A DNA stretch of 45,277 bases from JAKRSD01 sp964473995 (GTDB taxonomy: Bacteria > Bacteroidota > Bacteroidia > CAIKAF01). This document shows, piece by piece, positions 26,027-33,521 of the stretch; position 1 is the stretch's first letter, and each line of letters begins with the position of its first letter. The stretch lies in assembly GCA_964473995.1 (NCBI GenBank), contig CAYYRB010000014.1, positions 1 to 45,277 on the forward strand, read 5' to 3'. A model generated the notes under the pieces. That model made no database searches and was not told the DNA's origin. It worked only from the letters and a program-made list of their open reading frames with translations. Made by a program: the position numbers and the translations under genes.

Positions 26027-26803
26027 TCAAATTACGAGATTAAAATGCTGTTTGGAAAACCGCCGGTCAAAAAAAACCACCCCGATGCGAAAAAAATCTA
26101 CCGAAAGGGTAACCCGCGTATCTTCGCGGATGGCCTGCCAGGCCTTTACCATCCCCGGCGACCAGTGAATGTCGTCAAACACGAGTACGGAATGTCCGTG
26201 CGCTTTTTCGGCCAGCAGTTGAAAATACTTCAGGGTGGCTTCCTCCGTATGGTTGCCGTCCACATAGGCAAAATCTACGCCGGATATTTCAGAAAGCAGC
26301 GCGGGCAGCGTTTGGTCGAAATGCCCGGTGCGGATTTCCGTATTTTTTATTCCGAGGGAATCCAGATTTTTTCTCGCCTCCGCCGCAATGGCGGGACAGC
26401 CTTCCAAGGTGTACAATGTTCCGCCCGGAATGGCTTTTGCCAGGTAGGCCGCACTGATACCCAGCGAGGTGCCCAACTCGATGATTGTTTTGGGCTGCAT
26501 TTCGGCCGCGAGGCGGTACAGCATCTTTCCCCATTTTTTCGACTTGGCCGCATGTCGGGCAATATCGCGGATGCGCCGCTCACGGGTGGCTCCCGTTTTG
26601 CTCCCCGCGCCCAGGTCGGTCACGTGAATCAGGCTCCTGTTTTTCAGCAGGTGTAGGCGCAGGTTTTCCATTTTCGGCGTCTCGGCAACGGGATTTTTTT
26701 CGGTCAGCACTTCATCCAACAGGCGGTAGAGGAAAGGCGGATGCACGCCCGCTTTACCGTGGGCTTTCATTCTCCAGCGGATATATTCTCCTGCCTCAAA
26801 CAT
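26027..26803 (-). CDS. Class I SAM-dependent methyltransferase
   Basis: The 258-residue protein begins MFEAGEYIRWRMKAHGKAGVHPPFLYRLLDEVL, an N-terminal block recurrent in Bacteroidota methyltransferases of this type. SAM-binding motif I is TIIELGTSLGISAAYLA near residue 105, with an acidic residue in LYTLEGCP and motif IV-like VDFAYVDGNHTEEATLKYF, as in O-methyltransferases of the catechol/caffeoyl-CoA type. The ATG at 26803 is chosen; an upstream TTG at 26821 overlaps the probable promoter. The TACCTTTA element ends 4 nt before the ATG, predicting a leaderless message. It heads the run with the ABC ATPase and cobalamin adenosyltransferase. Substrate unknown. Confidence 0.82.
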   Translation of the reverse strand: MFEAGEYIRWRMKAHGKAGVHPPFLYRLLDEVLTEKNPVAETPKMENLRLHLLKNRSLIHVTDLGAGSKTGATRERRIRDIARHAAKSKKWGKMLYRLAAEMQPKTIIELGTSLGISAAYLAKAIPGGTLYTLEGCPAIAAEARKNLDSLGIKNTEIRTGHFDQTLPALLSEISGVDFAYVDGNHTEEATLKYFQLLAEKAHGHSVLVFDDIHWSPGMVKAWQAIREDTRVTLSVDFFRIGVVFFDRRFSKQHFNLVI

Positions 26804-26807
26804 GCCA

Positions 26808-26815
26808 TAAAGGTA
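26808..26815 (-). promoter_or_regulatory. -7-like element (TACCTTTA) of the methyltransferase operon
   Basis: One mismatch to TAnnTTTG, ending exactly 4 nt before the ATG at 26803. Confidence 0.4.
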
Positions 26816-26861
26816 AGGCAAGCATCGTTCGGGCCGTATGCTTTTTTAGACCAACGTTTTT

Positions 26862-26891
26862 TTTGCGGCGAAGAAATGGACCTTACCTTTG
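26862..26891 (+). promoter_or_regulatory. Promoter of the lipoprotein-SCO operon
   Basis: TTTG (26862-26865), 18 bp spacer, then TACCTTTG (26884-26891), 17 bp before the ATG at 26909. It is one of the best consensus promoters in the window. Confidence 0.7.
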
Positions 26892-26908
26892 CTGATAAAT
26901 TGTACATC

Positions 26909-27355
26909 ATGAAAAATTACGGGTATCTGATAATCGCTTTTTCCATCGGTCTGTTCGCTTCCTGCGGCGGCGGGAATAAAGCGGCGGAACAGAAAAAACA
27001 ACAGGATGATCTGGCCAAAGAGGTGATCGGCATTCACGATGAGGTGATGCCCAAAATGGGGGAACTGATGAGCCTGAGAAAGAAGGTGAGGCAAACGTCC
27101 GATTCACTTACCGTGAAGGCGGGCGAAGGGTTTGAACAAAAAGTGACCGAGGCGGAGGAAATCATCACTGCTCTGGAAGCTGCCGATAAGGGTATGATGG
27201 ATTGGATGCACGAATACAACGGAGGTCAGGGGCTTTACGAGCACGATGCCATCATGGAGTACCTTCAGGCCGAAAAGGAAAAAATCACGAAGGTGAAACA
27301 GGAGATGAACGGATCCATGGATCGGGCTAAGCAATTTTTGCAAAATAACCCATGA
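26909..27355 (+). CDS. Coiled-coil lipoprotein of unknown function
   Basis: The 148-residue protein has a lipoprotein signal peptide with a lipobox ending FASC (Cys at about residue 19), so it should be membrane-anchored. The rest is helical and rich in Lys, Glu and Met (IHDEVMPKMGELMSLRKKVRQ and later EYLQAEKEKITKVKQEMNGSMDRAKQFL), consistent with a coiled coil. Similar short Bacteroidota proteins are often labelled viral A-type inclusion protein, an uninformative name. The start at 26909 is set by the promoter upstream. Its stop overlaps the ATG of the SCO gene, so the two are translationally coupled and may act together in the envelope, for example in copper handling or oxidase assembly; that link is inference. 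Confidence 0.75.
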   Translation: MKNYGYLIIAFSIGLFASCGGGNKAAEQKKQQDDLAKEVIGIHDEVMPKMGELMSLRKKVRQTSDSLTVKAGEGFEQKVTEAEEIITALEAADKGMMDWMHEYNGGQGLYEHDAIMEYLQAEKEKITKVKQEMNGSMDRAKQFLQNNP

Positions 27356-27942
27356 GAAACAAATGGATAATGGGTTTCGCCGTGCTGCTTTGTGCCTGTG
27401 GAGGCAAGAAGATACCCACGGTTTATGAACCCAAAGAAATACCGGTGATGGGAGCAGAACCCATTGCCCCTTTCGGATTTATCAATCAAAACGGCGATAC
27501 AATAACCGACGCTACGGTGAGTGAAAAAATATGGGTAGCTGATTTCTTTTTCACCAGCTGTCCAACCATCTGCCCCAAGATGAAAACCGAAATGCTCCGC
27601 GTTTGGGAATCCTTCAAAGCCGAGAACCGGGTGCAGATTTTATCGCATACCATAGATCCGGAGCACGATACGCAGGAAGTATTAAAAGATTTTGCAGACC
27701 GACTTGAAATTACCGGCAATCGCTGGCATTTTCTCACCGGTTCTAAGGACAGCATTTACGCCATGGCAGAGCGTTATATGATCAGCGCGGAAGAAGATCC
27801 TTCGGCGCCGGGCGGTTTCGTGCACAGCGGCGCATTTGTTCTGCTCGACGGGGAAAGGCGTATCCGCGGGTATTACGACGGGACCAATCCGCAGGCGGTG
27901 GACACGCTGGTGGCGGATATGCGCTTTTTACTGAAAAAATAA
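27352..27942 (+). CDS. SCO1/SenC family copper-binding lipoprotein
   Basis: SCO proteins deliver copper to, or reduce, the CuA site of cytochrome c oxidase. The 196-residue product has a lipoprotein-type N-terminus (VLLCAC, Cys at about 14-16), a thioredoxin fold, and the copper ligands CPTIC (C70, C74) and His158 in GGFVHSGAFVLLD. Length is typical. It is coupled to the upstream lipoprotein gene by an ATGA overlap. No cytochrome oxidase genes are in the window. The next gene (PPK2) is convergent, with no obvious terminator in the 64-bp gap. Confidence 0.92.
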   Translation: MRNKWIMGFAVLLCACGGKKIPTVYEPKEIPVMGAEPIAPFGFINQNGDTITDATVSEKIWVADFFFTSCPTICPKMKTEMLRVWESFKAENRVQILSHTIDPEHDTQEVLKDFADRLEITGNRWHFLTGSKDSIYAMAERYMISAEEDPSAPGGFVHSGAFVLLDGERRIRGYYDGTNPQAVDTLVADMRFLLKK

Positions 27943-28006
27943 GCCGGTTCCTTTTTTCTGGGCAGGTTGGCAGTCGCCCTTTCGGTACAGAGCCTTCCGG
28001 TGTCTT

Positions 28007-28750
28007 TTACTTTTCGCTGATGTTCGGATATTTCAGCGGCAGTTGTTTCATTTCGGAAACCAGGATTTTCAGCAACCAATATTCTTTGTACCAGTTTTTG
28101 TCGGCAGGCAGGATATGCCAAGGGGCATGCTCAGAACAGCGCCTGAAAAGTTCCTCGTAAACGTGGATGAAATCGTCACGGTGTTTCAGTGTTTTATGGT
28201 CGTCCGCTGCGTGTTTCCACATCTTCGCCGGGTTGTTTAGTCTTTCGGTAAGCCGCTCCCGTTGTTCAGCTTCGGAAACGTGCAGGTAAAATTTCAGCAC
28301 CGTGGTGCCCGATTCCTTCAGCAGCAGCTCAAAATCGTTTATCTGCCGGTAGCGCTTTTCCACTTCTTCCGGCGGATGGGTTTTGTACACCGTGGGAATC
28401 AAAATATCCTCGTAGTGTGAGCGGTTGAATACGTGCATCATTCTTCTGCGCGGCACGGCTTGGTGTATGCGCCACAGAAAATCGTGTGCGGCTTCTTCCT
28501 CTGCGGGCTTTTTCCACGAGTATACGCGGAGACCCGCCGGGTTAAGGCTGCTGAATGCGTTTCGGATGAGTCCGTCTTTTCCTGAGGCATCCATCCCCTG
28601 CAGGACGATCAGGACCGAATACCGGTTTTGGGCGTAGAGCATATCCTGCAACTGGGAAATCTCCTTTTTCCATTTAGCGATTGCTTCCAGAGCCTCGGTT
28701 TTGCTCAGGTTTTCGGTAGGAAGGGTGCTGAGGCTGTGCAATGAAATCAT
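28007..28750 (-). CDS. Polyphosphate kinase 2 family protein
   Basis: PPK2 enzymes transfer phosphate between polyphosphate and nucleotides. The 247-residue protein has Walker A GMDASGKDG (52-60), the lid-region helix AHDFLWRIHQAVPRRRMMHVFNRSHYEDIL with a Walker B-like segment, and RQINDFELLLKESGTTVLKFYLHVS. Size and motifs fit the short, single-domain class. Which nucleotides are used cannot be read here. The gene starts 31 bp after the oxidosqualene cyclase stop on the same strand and could be read through from it. Confidence 0.9.
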   Translation of the reverse strand: MISLHSLSTLPTENLSKTEALEAIAKWKKEISQLQDMLYAQNRYSVLIVLQGMDASGKDGLIRNAFSSLNPAGLRVYSWKKPAEEEAAHDFLWRIHQAVPRRRMMHVFNRSHYEDILIPTVYKTHPPEEVEKRYRQINDFELLLKESGTTVLKFYLHVSEAEQRERLTERLNNPAKMWKHAADDHKTLKHRDDFIHVYEELFRRCSEHAPWHILPADKNWYKEYWLLKILVSEMKQLPLKYPNISEK

Positions 28751-28781
28751 GTTCCTAAAGGTCAGAAAAAAAGGGTGTCAT

Positions 28782-30986
28782 TCAGCTGGTGCGCAGATAA
28801 CGGCCCAAAGCCCACAGGGGGAAAGTGTTCCGGTAGTTTGTGTAGCTGATCATGCAGTTGAAATTGAACACGCCCGAAATGCTTTGCTGAGGCCAGTCGC
28901 CGTTTGTTTCCTGATTATCGAGCAGAAACCGTATGCCCTTATCCACGGCTTCCTGAGCGGGATATCCGCAAGCAGTAAGCCCCAAAAGAGCCCAGGCGGT
29001 GTTGATGACCTGACCTTCCCGATGGGGAATGTATTTTTTATATACGCTGGACAGGTAGGATTCGCCCCAGCTCCCGTCGGCATGTTGTTTGGAGAGCAGA
29101 AATTCGCAGCCTTTACGTGCTTCTTCGGAATGGGATTCGCCGGCCACCGCCAGCGCGGCGAGTCCGAACCAGCCCGCGTAGGTGAAGCAGACGGCCCAGG
29201 ATCCCAGCCAGCTGCCGTCCGGGCGTTGTTTTTCTTTGATGAATTGTACGCCTTTGTTTACGGCACGTGCGATGTCTTCCTTGCGGTAATCGGGGTCGAG
29301 ATGTCGAAATTCGCACAATGCCCGGATGCACGCCGAGGAACATTCCACGTAAGGGTAGTCGGCCATGATGTCTCCGAACACTTCCGCGGGGTTCAGGTAT
29401 TCCAACCATTTTCCGGCCCGTTGTTTTTCGTACGACGACCAGCCTCCGTTTTGGTTTTGAAAACTGAGGATCAGATCCACCGCGCCACGCATGCGCTCTC
29501 TGCTTACGGCTCCTTTGCCGATTCCGGCTTCGTGCAGTGCGATGACGGAAGAAAGTCCCTCCGCCGTGCAGTCTGTGATGGGCCAGCCGTGCGCATGGGT
29601 ACTGAATGGCCATCCGCCCACCGAATCGTGGCGGAAGAAATGTCGGTGGTCGCGCACCTCTTCTTTGATTTGCGTGTAATCAATGAATGCGTATGCTTTT
29701 TGGAGCGTTTCCGGAACGGTGTTTTCTCCATTTCCTTCGCAGATGGCTTGCGCGACGAATGCCGTATCCCAGAGTTGGGAACCGTTATATCCGTTCATTT
29801 TCATGCCGTCTTCTGCTACCCACAGGTAATCGTTCCAGCGTTCGGTGTGTTTTTTAAATTCGTCCGAGTCGGCTCCTTTTCTGTGCCATACGGCGAGCGA
29901 GTTAATCACCTGATTTACCGGACCTATGTTGATGTATTCGGTATGTTCGTCTTCCGCATGGATGTATTTCCATACGAATTCCAGCGCTTTGCGTCGCAAC
30001 GTTTTAGAATGGATTTTTTCGTATCCGTTCAGTACGCCGTAGAGGATTTTCAGAAGCCGGTTAGGCTTTACGTAGGCGTCGGTTTCGTGAACGTGAAAGC
30101 GGTGTTCGGACCAACGGATGTTTTCGTAGGGCTCGGTGTACAACTCTTTCCGCAGTTCCCTCACCAGCGGGGTGATTTTTCCCGTCACACGGTGTCCGTA
30201 GCAATAGCTCATGGGCAGATATACCATGCGCGTATGGCACCAGTAATTTCCGGGGTGTATGGCCCAGGATCGGGGCAGCAGCCACAGTTCCGGAATGAGG
30301 GTGTTGCAGCCTTCGTATTCAAAGGCGCCGAGAACGGACAGGTAAAATTTTCCCCAGGAGGGTACGCCAACGGCACCGCCGCGATCCAGAATCCATTGCC
30401 GTGCCCTTGCAATCGGTTCCTCATCGGCTTTTGCGCCCAGCAGCCGCAGTGCCACGTATTGCATGACCGTGCCGAACAGGGTGCTCGTACCTTCGATGTG
30501 GAGCCCCCAGCCGCCGTCGGCATTTTGGTGGTTGAGCATGTAGCGCTTCATGAGTATCTGTTGCGGTTCCGGGAAGGGGGTGCGGGTTACGTAGGCTGAG
30601 ACGATCAAACCAGGCAAAAGAAAATGAGGACCGCCGTAATCTCCGGCCCAGTGTCCGTCGGGTTCCTGAATGGCCGACAGGTATTGTGCTCCACGGCGGA
30701 ACGCTTCACGGACGGAGGATTTCAGGTCGGTTTCGGAAAGGAGCTGACCGAATTCGGGTGTATGTTTTTGTTCGCGGAATACGCGGTCTGCGCTGTGGGC
30801 ATTAGCCGTTTTGTCGAACCGGAAGGCCTGCTCCATTTTGTCAAGAAATTCACGGCGTTCGTTGTCTGACGTGGTATGTTCCGGATAGCGGAACGCCCAG
30901 GTTTGCCTTCCCTTGTCGGAAGTCATCTTCCAGGAGTTGCAGATGCGCCTTGTTTCTTCCCGGTTTTGTGTATCGGTCTGCATCAT
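28782..30986 (-). CDS. Oxidosqualene cyclase (sterol/triterpenol synthase)
   Basis: The 734-residue protein cyclises 2,3-oxidosqualene to a sterol or triterpenol. The catalytic motif is DCTAE (D472-E476), as in lanosterol and cycloartenol synthases; squalene-hopene cyclases have DxDD instead. The Cys partners of the acid are C473 and C549 (VECSSA), and the deprotonation-site His is in YWCHTR (H251). QW repeats include QEPDGHW (107-113), QNADGGW (154-160), QNQNGGW (510-516), KQHADGSW and NQETNGDW. The C-terminus CMISYTNYRNTFPLWALGRY is strongly eukaryotic-like. Three product-determining positions read Tyr400, His466 and Ile470, as in plant cycloartenol synthase (Y410, H477, I481), while animal and fungal lanosterol synthases have Thr, a small or polar residue, and Val. 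Squalene epoxidase is not in the window. The product cannot be predicted with certainty. Confidence 0.93.
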   Translation of the reverse strand: MMQTDTQNREETRRICNSWKMTSDKGRQTWAFRYPEHTTSDNERREFLDKMEQAFRFDKTANAHSADRVFREQKHTPEFGQLLSETDLKSSVREAFRRGAQYLSAIQEPDGHWAGDYGGPHFLLPGLIVSAYVTRTPFPEPQQILMKRYMLNHQNADGGWGLHIEGTSTLFGTVMQYVALRLLGAKADEEPIARARQWILDRGGAVGVPSWGKFYLSVLGAFEYEGCNTLIPELWLLPRSWAIHPGNYWCHTRMVYLPMSYCYGHRVTGKITPLVRELRKELYTEPYENIRWSEHRFHVHETDAYVKPNRLLKILYGVLNGYEKIHSKTLRRKALEFVWKYIHAEDEHTEYINIGPVNQVINSLAVWHRKGADSDEFKKHTERWNDYLWVAEDGMKMNGYNGSQLWDTAFVAQAICEGNGENTVPETLQKAYAFIDYTQIKEEVRDHRHFFRHDSVGGWPFSTHAHGWPITDCTAEGLSSVIALHEAGIGKGAVSRERMRGAVDLILSFQNQNGGWSSYEKQRAGKWLEYLNPAEVFGDIMADYPYVECSSACIRALCEFRHLDPDYRKEDIARAVNKGVQFIKEKQRPDGSWLGSWAVCFTYAGWFGLAALAVAGESHSEEARKGCEFLLSKQHADGSWGESYLSSVYKKYIPHREGQVINTAWALLGLTACGYPAQEAVDKGIRFLLDNQETNGDWPQQSISGVFNFNCMISYTNYRNTFPLWALGRYLRTS

Positions 30987-31030
30987 TTTTCGTGGGTATT
31001 TGGTCGTGCATGGAAAAATGACGGCATAAA

Positions 31031-31249
31031 GGTAAACAATCCGGAAGACCTTGGGAAAATCATTAAAAACGAGACCGACACCGAAGGGGTCAAATCACGA
31101 TAGCACATGGTTTCCCCCAAATTCATGACGATCCTATAAAGGTCGCATCCGATGATAAATTGCGTGACGGTAATACTTTAGGCTGGAGAGTATAACGCAG
31201 ATAAAACACGCCTTAGAGTGCATCCGGATTGCAAATCCTGAAGAGCTTG
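31031..31249. repeat. REP-like repeat unit 1 (decayed copy)
   Basis: This 219-bp unit starts GGTAAACAAT and ends near AAGAGCTTGG. It contains imperfect versions of two hairpins: GACACCGAAGGGGTC at 31077-31091 and CGATCCTATAAAGGTCG at 31129-31145. The same layout follows directly in unit 2, so the pair is a tandem duplication. Mismatches have broken both stems. Confidence 0.75.
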
Positions 31250-31475
31250 GGTAAACAATTCGGGAGAGCTTAGATAAACGTTTTAAAACTAAGCCGACCC
31301 CGAAGGGGTCAAATCACGATAGCACATGGTTTCCCCCGAATTCATTCCGACCCTGTAAGGGTCGCATCCGATGATGAGTTGCGCTACGGTAATGCTTTAG
31401 GCTGTTTTGGGGTCTAAGGCATATTAAAAAATCCACCATAAAGAGCATCCGGATTGTAAATCAGGAAGAGCTTGG
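31250..31475. repeat. REP-like repeat unit 2 (intact copy)
   Basis: This unit repeats unit 1 with a 219-bp offset at its start, drifting to 225 bp at its end. Both hairpins are perfect: GACCCC-GAA-GGGGTC at 31296-31310 and CGACCCT-GTA-AGGGTCG at 31348-31364. Short GC-rich hairpins of this type are scattered in many Bacteroidota genomes. No transposase is present here. Confidence 0.8.
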
Positions 31476-31488
31476 TGCGCGGTATGCG

Positions 31489-32610
31489 CTATTTTCTCTG
31501 CCTCATGTCGGAGACGTGCTTTTTCAGTTGCTCCCGAAGGAATTGGTTGCGGTCTTCGGGTTCTACGTTGAACTCTTTTTTATAAACATCATCCCATGTG
31601 GTATGGCTGAGCAATTCTGTTAATCCTGCAACTCCTTTTTTCTCGTAAACGAGGGCACAAATAAGTGCCTGAATGGCATATTGCGGATTGGTTTCTTCGT
31701 CTATATAATAAAAAGTGGCTGCGTCCGAAATGTCGATTTGGGGCCGACTTTCTACGTAGGTATTTAATCGGATAAGGTCTTGTTGATAGGTCTTGCCCAA
31801 AGATCCGCCGTAATAGGTGGCAATGCCTTCTTTTAGGGGTGTTTCCGGATAAACGGGGTTCAGATAAAGATGAACAAATTCGTGAAAATAGTTTTCCTCT
31901 TTTCCCCAACAAAAAATGGACTTTTCTTTTTCATAAGCCAATCCGCCCGGATACTCCGATTTCGCCATGTAAAAGGAATAATCAAAACCTTTGATGGCTT
32001 GAATTTCTCTGTTTGTTTTTGCAAAAAAGTAGTGGATGTTTATGGGTTTTAATCCCCAATTTTTTTCCAGAGAAACAATTGAGTTGATTAAATCCCGGGC
32101 TTTTTTTCTGTTGAAGCGGTGATAAGGCGGATAATGAAAGGTGACGTTTCTGATGGTTTTTGTCTGCCAGTTTTTCGTTTCCATGTGTTGAGTAACCAGA
32201 AATCGACAGCTGTCCTTTGTTGTTTTCAGATAATAGTTGGCAATAAAGTTAACGGTAATGTTTTTCAGCGAGTCTGTTTCGGCAAACAGTATTTTAGCTT
32301 TTACGGTATCTGATTTAACGTCCAACGCCATGACATGCGGCACACCCAGGTAATAATTGGTGTAATCGCCGATCAGTCCGAATGCCGCCTTGTCCGGATA
32401 TTCAAGATCCTTAATTTCAGACGGGTTAAAATAATCAGCATAATTTACTTCATTGTCTTCGGTGAAATCGGCCAGGTATTTATTCAAAAAAGGTATCACC
32501 AATTTTGATTTTTGGGTAGTTGTATCTACCCCGATATTTACTTTAAGTTGGGCACTTACATGGGTAAAGGGGAACCATGCAAACAGCGTAATCAGGCAGT
32601 TGGTTTTCAT
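31489..32610 (-). CDS. Putative secreted gluzincin-type metallopeptidase
   Basis: The 373-residue protein has a signal peptide (MKTNCLITLFAWFPFTHVSA, cut before QLKV). It carries a zinc-protease motif HEFVH (243-247) with a downstream Glu261 in LKEGIATYYGG. HExxH followed by a Glu after a short gap fits the gluzincin pattern of peptidase-MA-like enzymes. The N-terminal half (residues 21-165) is predicted beta-rich and matches no family I recognise. All key residues are present, so it may be active on a periplasmic or extracellular substrate. It sits alone between the REP-like repeats and the DUF1801 gene, in an AT-richer stretch than the housekeeping genes. Confidence 0.65.
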   Translation of the reverse strand: MKTNCLITLFAWFPFTHVSAQLKVNIGVDTTTQKSKLVIPFLNKYLADFTEDNEVNYADYFNPSEIKDLEYPDKAAFGLIGDYTNYYLGVPHVMALDVKSDTVKAKILFAETDSLKNITVNFIANYYLKTTKDSCRFLVTQHMETKNWQTKTIRNVTFHYPPYHRFNRKKARDLINSIVSLEKNWGLKPINIHYFFAKTNREIQAIKGFDYSFYMAKSEYPGGLAYEKEKSIFCWGKEENYFHEFVHLYLNPVYPETPLKEGIATYYGGSLGKTYQQDLIRLNTYVESRPQIDISDAATFYYIDEETNPQYAIQALICALVYEKKGVAGLTELLSHTTWDDVYKKEFNVEPEDRNQFLREQLKKHVSDMRQRK

Positions 32611-32776
32611 CTTTTTATTTATGAATTTATTTGAATCCGGAATTTAATCGCTCATGCCGCAAGCAAGTGAACGGGAGGTGTTTTCCGTTGGCCGTTTCCC
32701 GTTATGCCTGTTTTTTAAATGTATACATTTAAAGGAAAACGGCAAAACAGGTTGGGTCTTTTATTCATCCCATTGG
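32611..32776. promoter_or_regulatory. Intergenic region with a perfect 20-bp palindrome
   Basis: Centred on GTATAC at 32721-32726 is a perfect 20-bp palindrome (32714-32733, half-site TTTAAATGTA). It is nested in a wider inverted repeat, CCTGTTTT (32707-32714) with AAAACAGG (32744-32751). It may be an operator for the metallopeptidase gene, or part of the DUF1801 gene's terminator. Confidence 0.45.
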
Positions 32777-33232
32777 TTATTTTTTCAGATTTTTTTCATA
32801 AATACCTATCCATTCCTCTACGCTCATTTTTTGCATCAATTCTCCTATGAGCGAATAGGGGATATCGTCAAATTTCTTAAAGCGGATACAACTTTTACCC
32901 ATATCCGGTTTATGCCCGGCATACTGCGGATACTCCGCTAAAAACCATTCCAGCAGCGAGGGCACCATGTATATTCCCATGTGGTAAAAATTAATAGAAT
33001 TTTTTTGCGATGCAATCCCCGCAAAAGGCAGGGGCTCGCTCGGTTTGCAATGATAGCCGGCAGGATAACGTGTATGTGGAACTACATATCCCAAGCCGCC
33101 ATAACTGATTCCCGGCTCAAACCCTTCAGGCAGATTTTTTAAAATGACATCATGTAATTGATGAAATGGCATTACCCTGTCTTGAGGTAGATTTGACAAA
33201 ATTTCGTCTACTGTTGTAACTTCTGCTTTCAT
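32777..33232 (-). CDS. DUF1801 domain-containing protein
   Basis: The 151-residue protein matches the DUF1801/YdhG-like group. It shows an N-terminal helical region VDEILSNLPQDRVMPFHQLHDVILKNLPEGFEPGISYG, a central beta-strand run with PFAGIASQKNSINFYHMGIY, and a C-terminal GKSCIRFKKFDDIPYSLIGELMQKM. The family has an iron-chaperone-like (frataxin-like) fold in some members, but no firm function. Length and motif order are normal. It appears to be a single gene. Confidence 0.82.
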   Translation of the reverse strand: MKAEVTTVDEILSNLPQDRVMPFHQLHDVILKNLPEGFEPGISYGGLGYVVPHTRYPAGYHCKPSEPLPFAGIASQKNSINFYHMGIYMVPSLLEWFLAEYPQYAGHKPDMGKSCIRFKKFDDIPYSLIGELMQKMSVEEWIGIYEKNLKK

Positions 33233-33521
33233 GGAGTGTTTTATTGTATTGATAAAGGCTATTCCCGTAATGCGCTTATTTTTTTGATTTTAGTTTTTAT
33301 GAACCTTATTTTTCAAATACCGTTTTTTATAACGCATAATTAAGTTGCTTATTTATTGATTGTCAGGCTTTTGTTTGATCATTATTGTGGGCATTTGGGA
33401 TAAGTTTATGAAAATACGCACCATTTATTTTTTGTGTTATGAGGATTGAAAATCCACCTAAAAAGGATTTTCTTATCACGGAACGCATCGGTGACACTCA
33501 GTGGTCCATAAGAGCTTAAAT
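33233..33521. other. AT-rich intergenic region with a possible 26-codon ORF
   Basis: This gap contains an open frame at 33439-33519 (plus strand, starting ATG AGG ATT) encoding MRIENPPKKDFLITERIGDT and six more residues, ending SIRA. An 8-bp inverted repeat (33448-33455 with 33465-33472) lies inside it. There is no perfect promoter match and no known relative, so coding status is doubtful. Confidence 0.3.

Larger units (their letters stand above)
30987..31488. other. Intergenic region upstream of the cyclase, filled by a repeat pair
   Basis: This 502-bp gap has no gene. The first 40 bp contain a weak TACCTTTA element (31026-31033, minus strand), a possible cyclase promoter. The rest is taken up by a tandem duplication with palindromic cores. 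Confidence 0.6.

Noticed and set aside
28701..30599. 632-codon open frame on the plus strand
   Set aside because: It is antisense to the oxidosqualene cyclase gene, whose product has all family motifs. The translation is rich in Phe, Val, Gly and His with no domain, which is typical of a codon-bias shadow.
28782..30986. Squalene-hopene cyclase as the identity of the triterpene cyclase
   Set aside because: The catalytic motif is DCTAE, not DxDD, and the C-terminal block matches oxidosqualene cyclases.
31031..31475. Insertion sequence
   Set aside because: No transposase or terminal inverted repeats were found, only palindromic repeat units.
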